From assembly GCA_947496695.1 (NCBI GenBank), contig CANMEI010000004.1:186001-250000 (forward strand): a DNA stretch of 64,000 nucleotides, in the 5' to 3' direction. The stretch is from an uncultured Cellulophaga sp. (lineage in GTDB: Bacteria > Bacteroidota > Bacteroidia > Flavobacteriales > Flavobacteriaceae). The notes under the pieces are model-generated. The model made no database searches. It saw nothing but the letters and a program-made list of their open reading frames with translations, and was not told the DNA's origin. Shown here in pieces: positions 54,063 through 62,828 of the stretch (position 1 is its first letter; each line of letters opens with the position of its first letter). Both the position numbers and the translations under genes were made by a program.

Positions 54063-55514
54063 ATGGCATCTGTGTTAAAAAAAGAAATTGGATTTGAAAA
54101 TATTCCTTCAATAAAATCCAAAACTTTACGTATTAACTTAAATCCGGACATCTACGGTACATTTTCTGAAATTGGCGCAGGCCAAGAAACTTCTGGACAT
54201 TTTTTTAGGTCTGGTGGAGCTTCAGGTACCATCGCAAAAGCAATGAGCGCATATGATAAAGATTTTAGTGATGCCATTTACGGAATTGAAAAAGACGGTA
54301 GGTATGTTACTCAATCTCGCTTAAAGAAAATGTTAAGCCATGAGATGAGAAACATGGAAGATAGAATTAGTCGTAAAAAACATCCTGAACGATTATTTTT
54401 CTCTTATGCGAATACTGTTGCTACTATAGATTTTTCTAAGCGTTATAAGGGTCATGGTTGGCTTGGTATACGTTATCAACTAGACCCTGAGCAAAAAGAA
54501 TACGATGAAATTGTTATACACGTTCGTTTTAAACAAAATGAAGCCCGTTTACAACAAGAAACTCTTGGGATTTTAGGTGTAAACTTAATCTACGGAGCTT
54601 TTTACCACCATGATCAACCAAGAAAAATTTTGAAAGATTTATATGATCATTTAGATAAAGATACTCTAGAGGTTGATATGATTAACTTTTCAGGACCTAG
54701 TTTTGAAAGTGTTGACAACAGATTAATGAGTTTACAACTTATTAAAAATAACATGACAGATGCTGTTATGTTTGGCCCTGATGGTAACAACTTATTACCT
54801 GCTGCTTTACTTTATAAAAAGAATATATTAGCACTTCGTGGTAGTTTTAGACCTGTTACACAAGTGAATATGGACATGCTTAAAAAATCTTATGACATAT
54901 TTATAAGAGAACCAAGCGTAGAAGAAAAAAATACGGTTGTAATTTTTGAAATTACATTATCAAACCTTAAAGCATCTGGTGAAATTGACGAGCAAGATTT
55001 TATGGATAGAGCTGAACTTTTATGTTCTCTTGGTCATACTGTAATGATCTCTAAATTTCAAGAATACTTTAAACTTGTAGAGTATTTTAATAATTATACA
55101 AAATCAAAAATTGGGTTAACCATGGGTGTAAACAACTTGGTTGATATTTTTGATGAAAAATATTACCGTCATTTAAGTGGTGGTATCTTAGAAGCTTTTG
55201 GAAAATTATTCTTCAAAGATTTAAAAGTTTATTTATATCCTATGAAGAATAGTGAAACTGGACAAATTATGACCAGTAATAATATAAAGGTTCACCCACG
55301 TATGAAAGAACTTTACAAGTTCTTTAAATACAACGGAAAAGTAATGGATATTATAGATTATGACCCTGATATTTTACATGTTTTCTCTAGAGATGTTTTA
55401 AAGAAAATTATAAATAACGAAGAAGGTTGGGAGAAACATTTACCTGAAGGTATTGCTGAAATGATAAAAACAAAGAAACTTTTTACTCGTAAACAAATCA
55501 AGAAAAAAGTATAA
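54063..55514 (+). CDS. Large conserved cytosolic protein of unknown function
   Basis: The 483 residues have no signal peptide, no transmembrane segment and no beta-barrel character. The sequence is highly ordered: IYGTFSEIGAGQETSGHFFR, GGASGTIAKAMSAYDKDFSD, FFSYANTVATIDFSKRYKGH, NLIYGAFYHHDQPRKILKDL, NFSGPSFESVDNRLMSLQLI, TDAVMFGPDGNNLLPAALLY, VNMDMLKKSYDIFIREPSVE. Near-identical proteins exist, as I recall, in many Bacteroidetes, often with the misleading label TonB-dependent receptor. Gly-rich and Ser/Thr-rich loops suggest nucleotide or phosphate binding. It is convergent with bcp, with a shared terminator. Confidence 0.85.
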   Translation: MASVLKKEIGFENIPSIKSKTLRINLNPDIYGTFSEIGAGQETSGHFFRSGGASGTIAKAMSAYDKDFSDAIYGIEKDGRYVTQSRLKKMLSHEMRNMEDRISRKKHPERLFFSYANTVATIDFSKRYKGHGWLGIRYQLDPEQKEYDEIVIHVRFKQNEARLQQETLGILGVNLIYGAFYHHDQPRKILKDLYDHLDKDTLEVDMINFSGPSFESVDNRLMSLQLIKNNMTDAVMFGPDGNNLLPAALLYKKNILALRGSFRPVTQVNMDMLKKSYDIFIREPSVEEKNTVVIFEITLSNLKASGEIDEQDFMDRAELLCSLGHTVMISKFQEYFKLVEYFNNYTKSKIGLTMGVNNLVDIFDEKYYRHLSGGILEAFGKLFFKDLKVYLYPMKNSETGQIMTSNNIKVHPRMKELYKFFKYNGKVMDIIDYDPDILHVFSRDVLKKIINNEEGWEKHLPEGIAEMIKTKKLFTRKQIKKKV

Positions 55515-55530
55515 TTTTCCCTATTATATA

Positions 55531-55579
55531 AAAAATTAAATCCCTTTAAATAGCTTTTATTTAAAGGGATTTAATTTTA
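55531..55579. terminator. Bidirectional terminator with 17-bp perfect stem
   Basis: ATTAAATCCCTTTAAAT and its perfect complement flank a 7-base loop. It has A-run left and T-rich right flanks, serving the 483-residue gene and the convergent bcp. Confidence 0.93.
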
Positions 55580-56026
55580 TAATATTTGAGCTGCGTGATC
55601 TTTAGTTTTTACTTTTTCAATAACATTTATGATTTCCCCTTTTTCATCAATAACAAAAGTCATTCTGTGAATACCATCATACTCACGACCCATAAATTTT
55701 TTAGGTCCCCAAACACCAAAAGTATTAATTACAGTATGATCTTCATCTGCCAATAAAGGAAACGGAAATTCATATTTATTTCTAAAGTTTGTTTGTCTTT
55801 TTTCAGAATCTGCGCTAACTCCTAATAATTCATAACCTTGATCTTGTAATTCTTTATAATTATCTCTTAAATTACAAGCTTCAGCAGTACAACCAGGTGT
55901 ACTTGCCTTAGGATAAAAAAATACAATTAGTTTTTTTCCTATATAATTTGATAATTTCACTTCATTTCCATCTTGATCTTTAGCTGAAAAATCAGGAACC
56001 TTATCCCCTATTTTTAAAGTTTTCAT
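55577..56026 (-). CDS. bcp: Thioredoxin-dependent peroxiredoxin (Bcp/PrxQ)
   Basis: The 149 residues have VPDFSAKDQDGNEVKLSNYI and the active-site block VFFYPKASTPGCTAEACNLRD. In it, the peroxidatic Cys in PGCTAEAC is followed five residues later by a second Cys, the resolving cysteine of the PrxQ type. It reduces hydrogen peroxide and organic hydroperoxides with thioredoxin electrons. A Thr/Arg active-site frame is present (FPLLADEDHTVI, MTFVIDEKG). It is a single gene, upstream of nth in the divergent direction. Confidence 0.96.
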   Translation of the reverse strand: MKTLKIGDKVPDFSAKDQDGNEVKLSNYIGKKLIVFFYPKASTPGCTAEACNLRDNYKELQDQGYELLGVSADSEKRQTNFRNKYEFPFPLLADEDHTVINTFGVWGPKKFMGREYDGIHRMTFVIDEKGEIINVIEKVKTKDHAAQIL

Positions 56027-56128
56027 AGCTTTTTTAATTAAATTCGTTCTCTGTAAAAATACAAATAAGCAATTTATATTACGAAGCTAAACTAATTCGA
56101 TTTACAAATTGAGTTATAAAATACACCT

Positions 56129-56794
56129 ATGACTAAGGCCGAAAAAATACTATTCACTATAGATAAATTAAAAGAATTATACCCAACAATACCTGTTCCT
56201 TTAGATCATAAAGACCCATATACACTATTAATCGCTGTATTAATGTCTGCCCAAAGTACTGATGTTCGTGTAAATCAAATTACTCCTTTATTATTTGCAA
56301 AAGCTGATAACCCATATGATATGGTAAAAATGACTGTTGACGAAATTCGTGATATTATTCGCCCTGTTGGGTTATCTCCAATGAAGGCAAAAGGAATTCA
56401 CGGTCTGTCTCAAATTTTAATTGATAAATATAATGGTATTGTTCCTCAAGAAATGGAAAAATTAGAAGAATTTCCGGCTGTAGGACACAAAACAGCAGGT
56501 GTTGTAGTTTCTCAAGCTTTTGGTATTCCTGCTTTTCCTGTTGACACTCATATTCATAGATTAATGTATCGCTGGGGGTTTACCAATGGAAAAAATGTAT
56601 TGCAGACAGAAAAAGATGCTAAACGATTGTTTCCTAAAGAATTATGGAACGACTTACATCTACAAATAATATGGTATGGTCGCGATTATTCACCTGCAAG
56701 AGGGTGGAATTTAGAAAATGATATTATCACTAAAACTATTGGAAGAAAAACAGTGATATATGAATATTATAAAACAAAAAAGAGTCGCAAATAG
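56129..56794 (+). CDS. nth: Endonuclease III-like DNA glycosylase lacking the iron-sulfur cluster
   Basis: The 221-residue HhH-GPD enzyme: the helix-hairpin-helix with Lys121 in FPAVGHKTAGVVV, and Asp139 in FPVDTHIHRLM, correspond to the catalytic Lys120 and Asp138 of E. coli Nth. It repairs oxidised pyrimidines by glycosylase/AP lyase chemistry. The canonical C-terminal C-x6-C-x2-C-x5-C cluster is absent: LHLQIIWYGRDYSPARGWNL contains no Cys, and I see no cysteine in the protein. The upstream neighbours are bcp (divergent), and a terminator begins inside its last codons. Confidence 0.92.
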   Translation: MTKAEKILFTIDKLKELYPTIPVPLDHKDPYTLLIAVLMSAQSTDVRVNQITPLLFAKADNPYDMVKMTVDEIRDIIRPVGLSPMKAKGIHGLSQILIDKYNGIVPQEMEKLEEFPAVGHKTAGVVVSQAFGIPAFPVDTHIHRLMYRWGFTNGKNVLQTEKDAKRLFPKELWNDLHLQIIWYGRDYSPARGWNLENDIITKTIGRKTVIYEYYKTKKSRK

Positions 56795-56806
56795 CGACTC
56801 TTTTTT
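56781..56806. terminator. Terminator whose left arm is in the nth coding sequence
   Basis: The stem AGAGTCGC/GCGACTCT has a 5-base loop that contains part of the stop codon; T-run right and A-run left make it bidirectional. It also serves the 47-residue peptide on the minus strand. Confidence 0.93.
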
Positions 56807-56811
56807 GTTTT

Positions 56812-56955
56812 TTAGTTCAAATTATTTTCAAATTGAATATCGTTGTAATTGACAATATGCAACGAATTAGAATAATTCATCAAGAACTTCACAGTTTCTG
56901 GGCTAGCTTTAGCTAGCTTGCATGCATTTTGATTCTCAGAGTAAATTTTTTCCAT
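56812..56955 (-). CDS. 47-residue peptide downstream of the ECF sigma gene
   Basis: An unflagged reading frame from ATG 56955 to TAA 56812 encodes 47 residues: MEKIYSENQNACKLAKASPE, then TVKFLMNYSNSLHIVNYND. There is no signal peptide or membrane segment. I recall short peptides starting MxxIYSEN near this sigma factor in other Flavobacteriaceae, but cannot confirm. It follows the sigma gene by 69 bp on the same strand and precedes the terminator, so it should be on the same transcript. It might be an anti-sigma-type peptide, but nothing proves this. Confidence 0.6.
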   Translation of the reverse strand: MEKIYSENQNACKLAKASPETVKFLMNYSNSLHIVNYNDIQFENNLN

Positions 56956-57024
56956 AATAGTAGTTTGTTATGTTAAGATAACGCCACTAAATTGGAAATA
57001 TTGTTTGGTTCGTTCTACTACCGA

Positions 57025-57606
57025 TTAATTCGTTAAAACGATATTATTCTTTTCAATAACCTTTCTAAGGTTAATTAAAGCATAACGCATTCTACCTAAG
57101 GCTGTATTAATACTTACCCCTGTATTTTCCGAAATTTCTTTAAAACTCATATCTCTGTAGATACGCATTAATAAAACTTCTTTTTGATCTTCTGGTAATT
57201 CTTCAATTAAAAGATTTAAATCAGAATCTATTTGATCTTTAATTAATTGCTTTTCAGCATTTAATTTATCGTCACCAATTACAGAAAAGATATTAAAATC
57301 ATCATTTCCTTCAAACATTGGCATTCTTTTGTTTTTTCTAAAGTGGTCAATTACCAAGTTATGAGCTATTCTCATTACCCATGGTAAAAATTTACCTTCT
57401 TCACTATAAGATCCTTTTCTTAAAGTTTTAATTACTTTAATAAAAGTATCTTGAAAAATGTCTTCCGTTATATCTCTATCTAAAACTTTCGAATAAATAA
57501 AACTTGAGATACGTTGGTTGTGTCTGTTGATTAAAATCTCTAGAGCTTTTTCTTCTCCGTTGATATAATTTTTTACTAATACTGAGTCATCAATCTGTAG
57601 TTCCAT
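57025..57606 (-). CDS. ECF/sigma-70 family sigma factor (RpoE-like)
   Basis: The 193 residues contain region 2 (about 12-80: KALEILINRHNQRISSFIYS, DIFQDTFIKVIKTLRKGSY, then FLPWVMRIAHNLVIDHFRKN) and region 4 (about 135-185: LPEDQKEVLLMRIYRDMSFK, INTALGRMRYALINLRK). It is a Bacteroidetes RpoE/SigW-like group member that has no adjacent FecR. It is divergent from uvrA with a 252-bp gap without any other gene, and the 47-residue frame follows it. In relatives this sigma factor is part of the core regulatory set. Confidence 0.93.
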   Translation of the reverse strand: MELQIDDSVLVKNYINGEEKALEILINRHNQRISSFIYSKVLDRDITEDIFQDTFIKVIKTLRKGSYSEEGKFLPWVMRIAHNLVIDHFRKNKRMPMFEGNDDFNIFSVIGDDKLNAEKQLIKDQIDSDLNLLIEELPEDQKEVLLMRIYRDMSFKEISENTGVSINTALGRMRYALINLRKVIEKNNIVLTN

Positions 57607-57832
57607 ACAAATTACTTTTTTTTGGTTAATGTTAGTTTGTCAGATCCGTGTGCAGAATTTGACATTTTTTTGTGCTAATAAATGTTTAAAAAGTAATTTT
57701 GCTTTATAGGCTTCTGATTTTTAATTACATGTCAAATATATAGAAATAAGAGACTTTTCTAAAAAAATTGTTGTGATATGCAATATTTCCGATGTTAAAA
57801 CGTGTATTGTAGTTATTGAAACGTTCATATTG

Positions 57833-57840
57833 TATCTTTG
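57833..57840 (+). promoter_or_regulatory. -7 promoter element for uvrA
   Basis: TATCTTTG is a full match, 18 bp upstream of ATG 57859. A TTG at 57807-57809 is a possible -33 element, 23 bp away. The rest of the 57607-57832 gap shows no gene. Confidence 0.5.
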
Positions 57841-57858
57841 CTGTAATTAATTACGAGT

Positions 57859-60639
57859 ATGACTGCAATTTTAGACGTGAACCCTAAAGAAAATATTATC
57901 ATTAAGGGTGCCAAACTACATAATCTTAAAAATATTGATGTAATTATACCAAGAAATAAGCTTGTTGTAATTACTGGTTTATCAGGTTCAGGTAAATCTA
58001 GCCTAGCTTTTGACACTCTTTATGCAGAAGGCCAACGCAGGTATGTTGAAAGCTTATCTTCATATGCTCGACAATTTTTAGGAAAACTAGATAAACCAAA
58101 AGTCGATTATATTAAAGGTATCGCTCCTGCTATTGCAATTGAACAAAAAGTAAATTCTACTAATCCACGATCTACAGTAGGTACAACAACTGAAATATAC
58201 GACTATTTAAAGTTAATGTATGCTAGAATTGGAAAAACCATTTCTCCAAAATCTGGTAATGAAGTAAAAAAGCATACCGTAACTGATGTTATTAACTATG
58301 TAAAAACATTCCCTGAAGGAACAAAACTACTTTTACTAGCTCCTATTACTATTAGAGAAGATAGAGATGCATTAAAATCTTTGAAAATATTTTCACAACA
58401 AGGATATGCTCGTATTAAATATAAAGGAGAAGTTTTACGTATTGATGATAGTATTACCGAAATTGATAAAGAATTTAGTCTAGTTGTTGATCGTATTATA
58501 ACTAAAGATGATGAAGATTTTTATAATAGATTAGCCAATGCTGTTGATACTGCTTTTTTTGAAGGCAAAGGAGAATGTATTATTGAAAACTTAAATACTA
58601 AAGAACAAGCACCTTTTAGTAATAAGTTTGAATTAGATGGTATTAAGTTCTTAGAACCTAATGTTCACTTATTCAGTTTCAACAACCCATATGGTGCATG
58701 CCCTACTTGTGAAGGTTATGGTGATGTTGTTGGCATTGATGAAGATTTAGTAATACCTAACACTGCATTATCTGTTTTTGAAAATGCAATTTTTCCTTGG
58801 CGTGGAGAAAGTATGGGTGCTTATAGGGACGAATTAGTAAATAACGCGTATAAATTTGATTTTCCTATTCACAAACCTTGGTATCAACTAACTGAAAAAC
58901 AAAAGCAATTAGTCTGGGACGGTAATTCTTATTTTATTGGTATCAATGATTTTTTCTCTAAAATTGAAGAAAAAAGTTACAAAATACAAAACAGAGTAAT
59001 GCTTTCTCGTTATCGAGGAAAAACAAAATGTACTACTTGCAAAGGTAAACGCCTCAGAAAAGAAACAGATTATGTAAAAATAGCTGATAAATCTATATCT
59101 GATTTAGTAGAACAACCTATTGAAGATTTAATTACTTTTTTTAAGAGCATAACATTAAATGACAACGATAGTAAAATTGCATCTCGTTTATTAATAGAAA
59201 TTAAAAGTCGATTAGGTTTCTTATATAAGGTAGGTTTAACTTATTTGACATTAAATAGAAAATCAAATACGCTTTCCGGTGGAGAAAGCCAACGTATTAA
59301 CCTAGCAACATCATTAGGTAGTAGTTTAGTAGGCTCAATGTATATATTAGATGAACCAAGTATAGGTTTACATCCTAAAGATACTGAGAACCTTATTGAG
59401 GTTCTAAAATCACTTCGTGATTTAGGAAACACCGTTATTGTAGTTGAGCATGATGAAGATATAATGAATGCCGCTGATGAGGTTATTGATATAGGCCCTG
59501 AAGCAGGAACACTTGGTGGTCATGTAGTTGCGCATGGTACAATGGATGATATTTTAAAATCTACATCACTTACAGCAAGCTATTTAAACGGAAGTTTAGA
59601 AATTAAAGTACCTGAACAAAGAAGGCCTTTTAAAAATTATATTGAAATAATAGGTGCACGAGAAAATAACCTTAAAAATATAGATGTTACTTTTCCTTTA
59701 AATGTACTTACTGTAGTTACGGGTGTTTCTGGAAGTGGTAAAAGTACTTTAGTAAAAAAATTACTTTACCCTATTATATTAAAAGAAGTTGGTGGATTTG
59801 GAGAAAAAGCAGGTCAATTTACTGAAGTTAAAGGAAAGTATAGTGATGTAAAACATGTAGAATTTGTTGATCAAAATCCAATTGGTCGTTCATCTCGTTC
59901 AAATCCGGTTACCTACATAAAAGCCTATGATGACATTAGAGCTTTATATGCATCACAAAAATTAAGTAAACTTAGAAATTATCAAACCAAGCACTTTTCT
60001 TTCAATGTAGATGGTGGTCGGTGTGAAAAATGTAAGGGTGAAGGCGAAATAACTGTTGAAATGCAGTTTATGGCCGATGTACATTTAGAGTGTGAAACTT
60101 GTAAAGGCAAACGTTTTAAAAAAGAAGTTTTAGAAGTTAAATTTCAGGGTGCCAATATTGATGATATTTTAACCATGACTATTGATGATGCTTTAGATTT
60201 TTTTGAAAAACATCAACAAACAAAAATATACAGAAAACTAAAACCATTGCAAGATGTTGGTTTAGGTTATGTTACTTTAGGGCAATCCTCCTCTACCCTT
60301 TCTGGTGGAGAAGCTCAGCGTATTAAACTAGCTTCATTTTTAGTAAAAGGAACCTCAAAAGAAAAATCACTATTTATTTTTGATGAACCTACTACAGGTC
60401 TTCATTTTCATGATATTAAAAAACTCTTAAAATCTTTTAATGCATTAATAGATAAAGGACACTCAATTATTGTAATCGAACATAATATAGATTTAATAAA
60501 ATGTGCTGATTATATTATCGACTTAGGTTTAGAAGGAGGCTCTAAAGGTGGTGAACTTATTGTACAAGGCATACCTGAAGTTGTAGCTAAAAACAAGAAA
60601 TCTCACACTGCAAAATACCTGAAAGAGAAATTAAAGTAA
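57859..60639 (+). CDS. uvrA: Excinuclease ABC subunit A
   Basis: UvrA recognises DNA damage in nucleotide excision repair, as a dimer with UvrB. The 926 residues have two ABC modules: Walker [14 protein letters not shown] (about 40) and [13 protein letters not shown] (about 625), signatures [13 protein letters not shown] and [13 protein letters not shown], and Walker B-type [11 protein letters not shown] and [11 protein letters not shown]. Zinc-binding sites are CPTCEGYG with [12 protein letters not shown], and [16 protein letters not shown] with [12 protein letters not shown]. It is a normal-length, single-gene transcription unit. Confidence 0.97.
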   Translation: MTAILDVNPKENIIIKGAKLHNLKNIDVIIPRNKLVVITGLSGSGKSSLAFDTLYAEGQRRYVESLSSYARQFLGKLDKPKVDYIKGIAPAIAIEQKVNSTNPRSTVGTTTEIYDYLKLMYARIGKTISPKSGNEVKKHTVTDVINYVKTFPEGTKLLLLAPITIREDRDALKSLKIFSQQGYARIKYKGEVLRIDDSITEIDKEFSLVVDRIITKDDEDFYNRLANAVDTAFFEGKGECIIENLNTKEQAPFSNKFELDGIKFLEPNVHLFSFNNPYGACPTCEGYGDVVGIDEDLVIPNTALSVFENAIFPWRGESMGAYRDELVNNAYKFDFPIHKPWYQLTEKQKQLVWDGNSYFIGINDFFSKIEEKSYKIQNRVMLSRYRGKTKCTTCKGKRLRKETDYVKIADKSISDLVEQPIEDLITFFKSITLNDNDSKIASRLLIEIKSRLGFLYKVGLTYLTLNRKSNTLSGGESQRINLATSLGSSLVGSMYILDEPSIGLHPKDTENLIEVLKSLRDLGNTVIVVEHDEDIMNAADEVIDIGPEAGTLGGHVVAHGTMDDILKSTSLTASYLNGSLEIKVPEQRRPFKNYIEIIGARENNLKNIDVTFPLNVLTVVTGVSGSGKSTLVKKLLYPIILKEVGGFGEKAGQFTEVKGKYSDVKHVEFVDQNPIGRSSRSNPVTYIKAYDDIRALYASQKLSKLRNYQTKHFSFNVDGGRCEKCKGEGEITVEMQFMADVHLECETCKGKRFKKEVLEVKFQGANIDDILTMTIDDALDFFEKHQQTKIYRKLKPLQDVGLGYVTLGQSSSTLSGGEAQRIKLASFLVKGTSKEKSLFIFDEPTTGLHFHDIKKLLKSFNALIDKGHSIIVIEHNIDLIKCADYIIDLGLEGGSKGGELIVQGIPEVVAKNKKSHTAKYLKEKLK

Positions 60640-60754
60640 TCGGTAATTATATATAGATATAAATTAAGTTAAATTGTAATAATATTGTAAGAAAATATGC
60701 GTTAACATTAGCTGTAACCAATATTTCATACATAACAATTAAACTTAATTTAAA

Positions 60755-62647
60755 ATGATTACAAAAACTACAAAGTTAACTTCATTAATCTTAATGATTA
60801 TTAGTCTCAATTTATTCTCCCAAAGGGAAGCTGACAAAAAAATAAGTTTTGACAATAAGATTGAAGATTTATTTTTTCATGAATTTTCTGCAGTACCAAT
60901 AATATTAACTGATAAAACAGTAGCCGGAATAGATGCTGAAACCGGAGAAAAGATTTGGGAAATTCAAGGTGATAGATTATCATTATTAGGTGGTGCTATT
61001 CAAGAAGATAAAGAAAATTATGAAGTTGTTCCTTTTTCACCATATATAATAGTTGACAATTTATTAGTTGATACAAGAGATGGGAAAATTTTATTAAACA
61101 AAGAAAATAATTACAAAAGTATTCTTTCTTACAGTTTAATACCTGAACTTAAATCATATTTGATTCAGTGTAAAACTGATGATAAAGAATCAAACAAAAT
61201 ATTTCTTGTTGAATTATCAAGTAATTCTGTTAAATGGGAACAGTCAATAACTTTAAAGAAAAAAGGTAATATTGAAAATTTAAGTTATAGTAATGTAAAT
61301 ACTATAGCTTTTACAACTGGTAGTAATTTTTTTATTTTAAATAGCAATACAGGAACTATAATAAAAAACGAAGAAGAAAACTTTGGTGCTGTTTATCAAA
61401 ATCCAAAAGGTACTACTTTTTATGCTGTAGAAGCTGGTGGTGGCGGTCTTATGCTTGGCGCTGCACTTACTATGAATATGAATAAAATTAATGCACAAGG
61501 TGAAAAAATATATTCTTTTGATGCTAATAATGGTAATAGTAATTGGAAAAAACCTTTAAAACTAGATGAAGGATTCTTATACAGCCAAGAAGTAGACGGA
61601 AAAATGTTTATACAACATGAAAAAGCTGGTAATGTTTTTGACTATAACACAGGGGAATCTCTTTGGAAAAAAGGCTTTGAAAAAAGAAAAACCTATGATA
61701 TAGAAAAAAATTCTGAAGGATATTTAGTGTATTATGGTGCAAGAAAAATGCAATTGGATGATAACGGTAAAGAGCAATGGAAAAAGCCCCAATACAACGG
61801 TGATGCCTTTTTAGAGAATTTAGCAGAAGATGATACATATGATTCATTTGAATATAATGAAGGAAGTATAATTGCCACATCTTATAGAATTGCATATTAC
61901 AAAAATGGTGTAAAAAAACCTATTTGGAAAATGAGTGCTGATGAAGAAACTAAAATTGCTTATGATGCTAAAGAAAAAAATCTAATAGTTTTAGATGGTA
62001 AAAATTTATACATTTTAAATCCTGATAGAGGTTTAACTGATGATAATAAACAAAAATTACAATTAAAAAAACATAAAGACTTTAACTTAATGGAAGTTAG
62101 AGGCGATAATTATTTTTTAAGTAGTCCTTGGGAATATGTTATTATAGACAAAAAAGGTAATGTATTAAAAACCAATTATTTTGTACAACCTGGTGAGGCT
62201 GGAAGAAAATGGTTAAACACTTTATCTGCTGTTGGTTCTGTAGCGGGTTCAGCTTATCAAGTATCAGGTCTTTACAATGTTGGTATTGGTGGAACTTCTG
62301 CAGTAGGTGAAACTTTCACTGGAGTTGTTGCTCCTGGAACTGGTAGCTTTAATCAAGCTAAAAAAGGAGCTAACCAATATAAAGCAGGTTATTATGGTCA
62401 AATGGCTTCAGAAGCTTTATACAACCCTAATAGATTAAATGCTTTTTCTGATTCAAAGGACTATTCTTTCTATTTTACTAAAGACGATGCTGGAACAAAA
62501 TATTTAGCACAAGTAAGTAAAGACAACGGTGAACAAGTTGATAAATTTATTTTTCTAGATAACAAACCTAACTATCATGTTGATGAAATTGAAAAAAGAG
62601 TATTCTATACAAATGGTAAAGAAGCTTATATTTTTGACTATAAATAA
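60755..62647 (+). CDS. PQQ-type beta-propeller protein with glycine-rich insert
   Basis: The 630 residues start with a signal peptide (MITKTTKLTSLILMIISLNLFS). Repeated blades follow: AGIDAETGEKIWEIQG, YSFDANNGNSNWKKPL, FDYNTGESLWKKGFEK. These are the W-motif strands of a PQQ-like/quinoprotein propeller, here without PQQ-binding residues that I can identify. A glycine-rich stretch (EAGGGGLMLGAALTMNMNKI, about 230) and a Gly/Ala/Ser-rich insert (about 490-550, SAVGSVAGSAYQVSGLYNVG) break the blades. It is exported; function unknown. It is 115 bp after uvrA and has no neighbours in operon. Confidence 0.82.
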   Translation: MITKTTKLTSLILMIISLNLFSQREADKKISFDNKIEDLFFHEFSAVPIILTDKTVAGIDAETGEKIWEIQGDRLSLLGGAIQEDKENYEVVPFSPYIIVDNLLVDTRDGKILLNKENNYKSILSYSLIPELKSYLIQCKTDDKESNKIFLVELSSNSVKWEQSITLKKKGNIENLSYSNVNTIAFTTGSNFFILNSNTGTIIKNEEENFGAVYQNPKGTTFYAVEAGGGGLMLGAALTMNMNKINAQGEKIYSFDANNGNSNWKKPLKLDEGFLYSQEVDGKMFIQHEKAGNVFDYNTGESLWKKGFEKRKTYDIEKNSEGYLVYYGARKMQLDDNGKEQWKKPQYNGDAFLENLAEDDTYDSFEYNEGSIIATSYRIAYYKNGVKKPIWKMSADEETKIAYDAKEKNLIVLDGKNLYILNPDRGLTDDNKQKLQLKKHKDFNLMEVRGDNYFLSSPWEYVIIDKKGNVLKTNYFVQPGEAGRKWLNTLSAVGSVAGSAYQVSGLYNVGIGGTSAVGETFTGVVAPGTGSFNQAKKGANQYKAGYYGQMASEALYNPNRLNAFSDSKDYSFYFTKDDAGTKYLAQVSKDNGEQVDKFIFLDNKPNYHVDEIEKRVFYTNGKEAYIFDYK

Positions 62648-62758
62648 ATAGTATATTTTATTTACAATAAATCGGTGTTATAATTATATAATACCGATTT
62701 ATTTATTTTTAAAATTATAAGTTACTGATTTTCAATAATTTAAAATTTAAATAAATTT

Positions 62759-62776
62759 TTGGCACGCTGTTTGGTA
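62759..62776 (+). promoter_or_regulatory. Sigma-54 (-24/-12) promoter
   Basis: TTGGCACG, four bases, TTTGGT: the -24 element TTGGCACG is perfect, the GG-to-GG/GC spacing (12 bp) is exact, and the -12 element has TTGG where TTGC is expected. The start site would be near 62787, about 42 nt upstream of ATG 62829. Confidence 0.75.
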
Positions 62777-62828
62777 TATACTAATCGAATGTAGATAGTT
62801 ACATTCAATTAACTTAAAACCTTATATC

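Noticed and set aside
54063..55514. TonB-dependent receptor as the product of this gene
   Set aside because: There is no signal peptide, plug domain or beta-barrel pattern; the label would be an annotation artefact.
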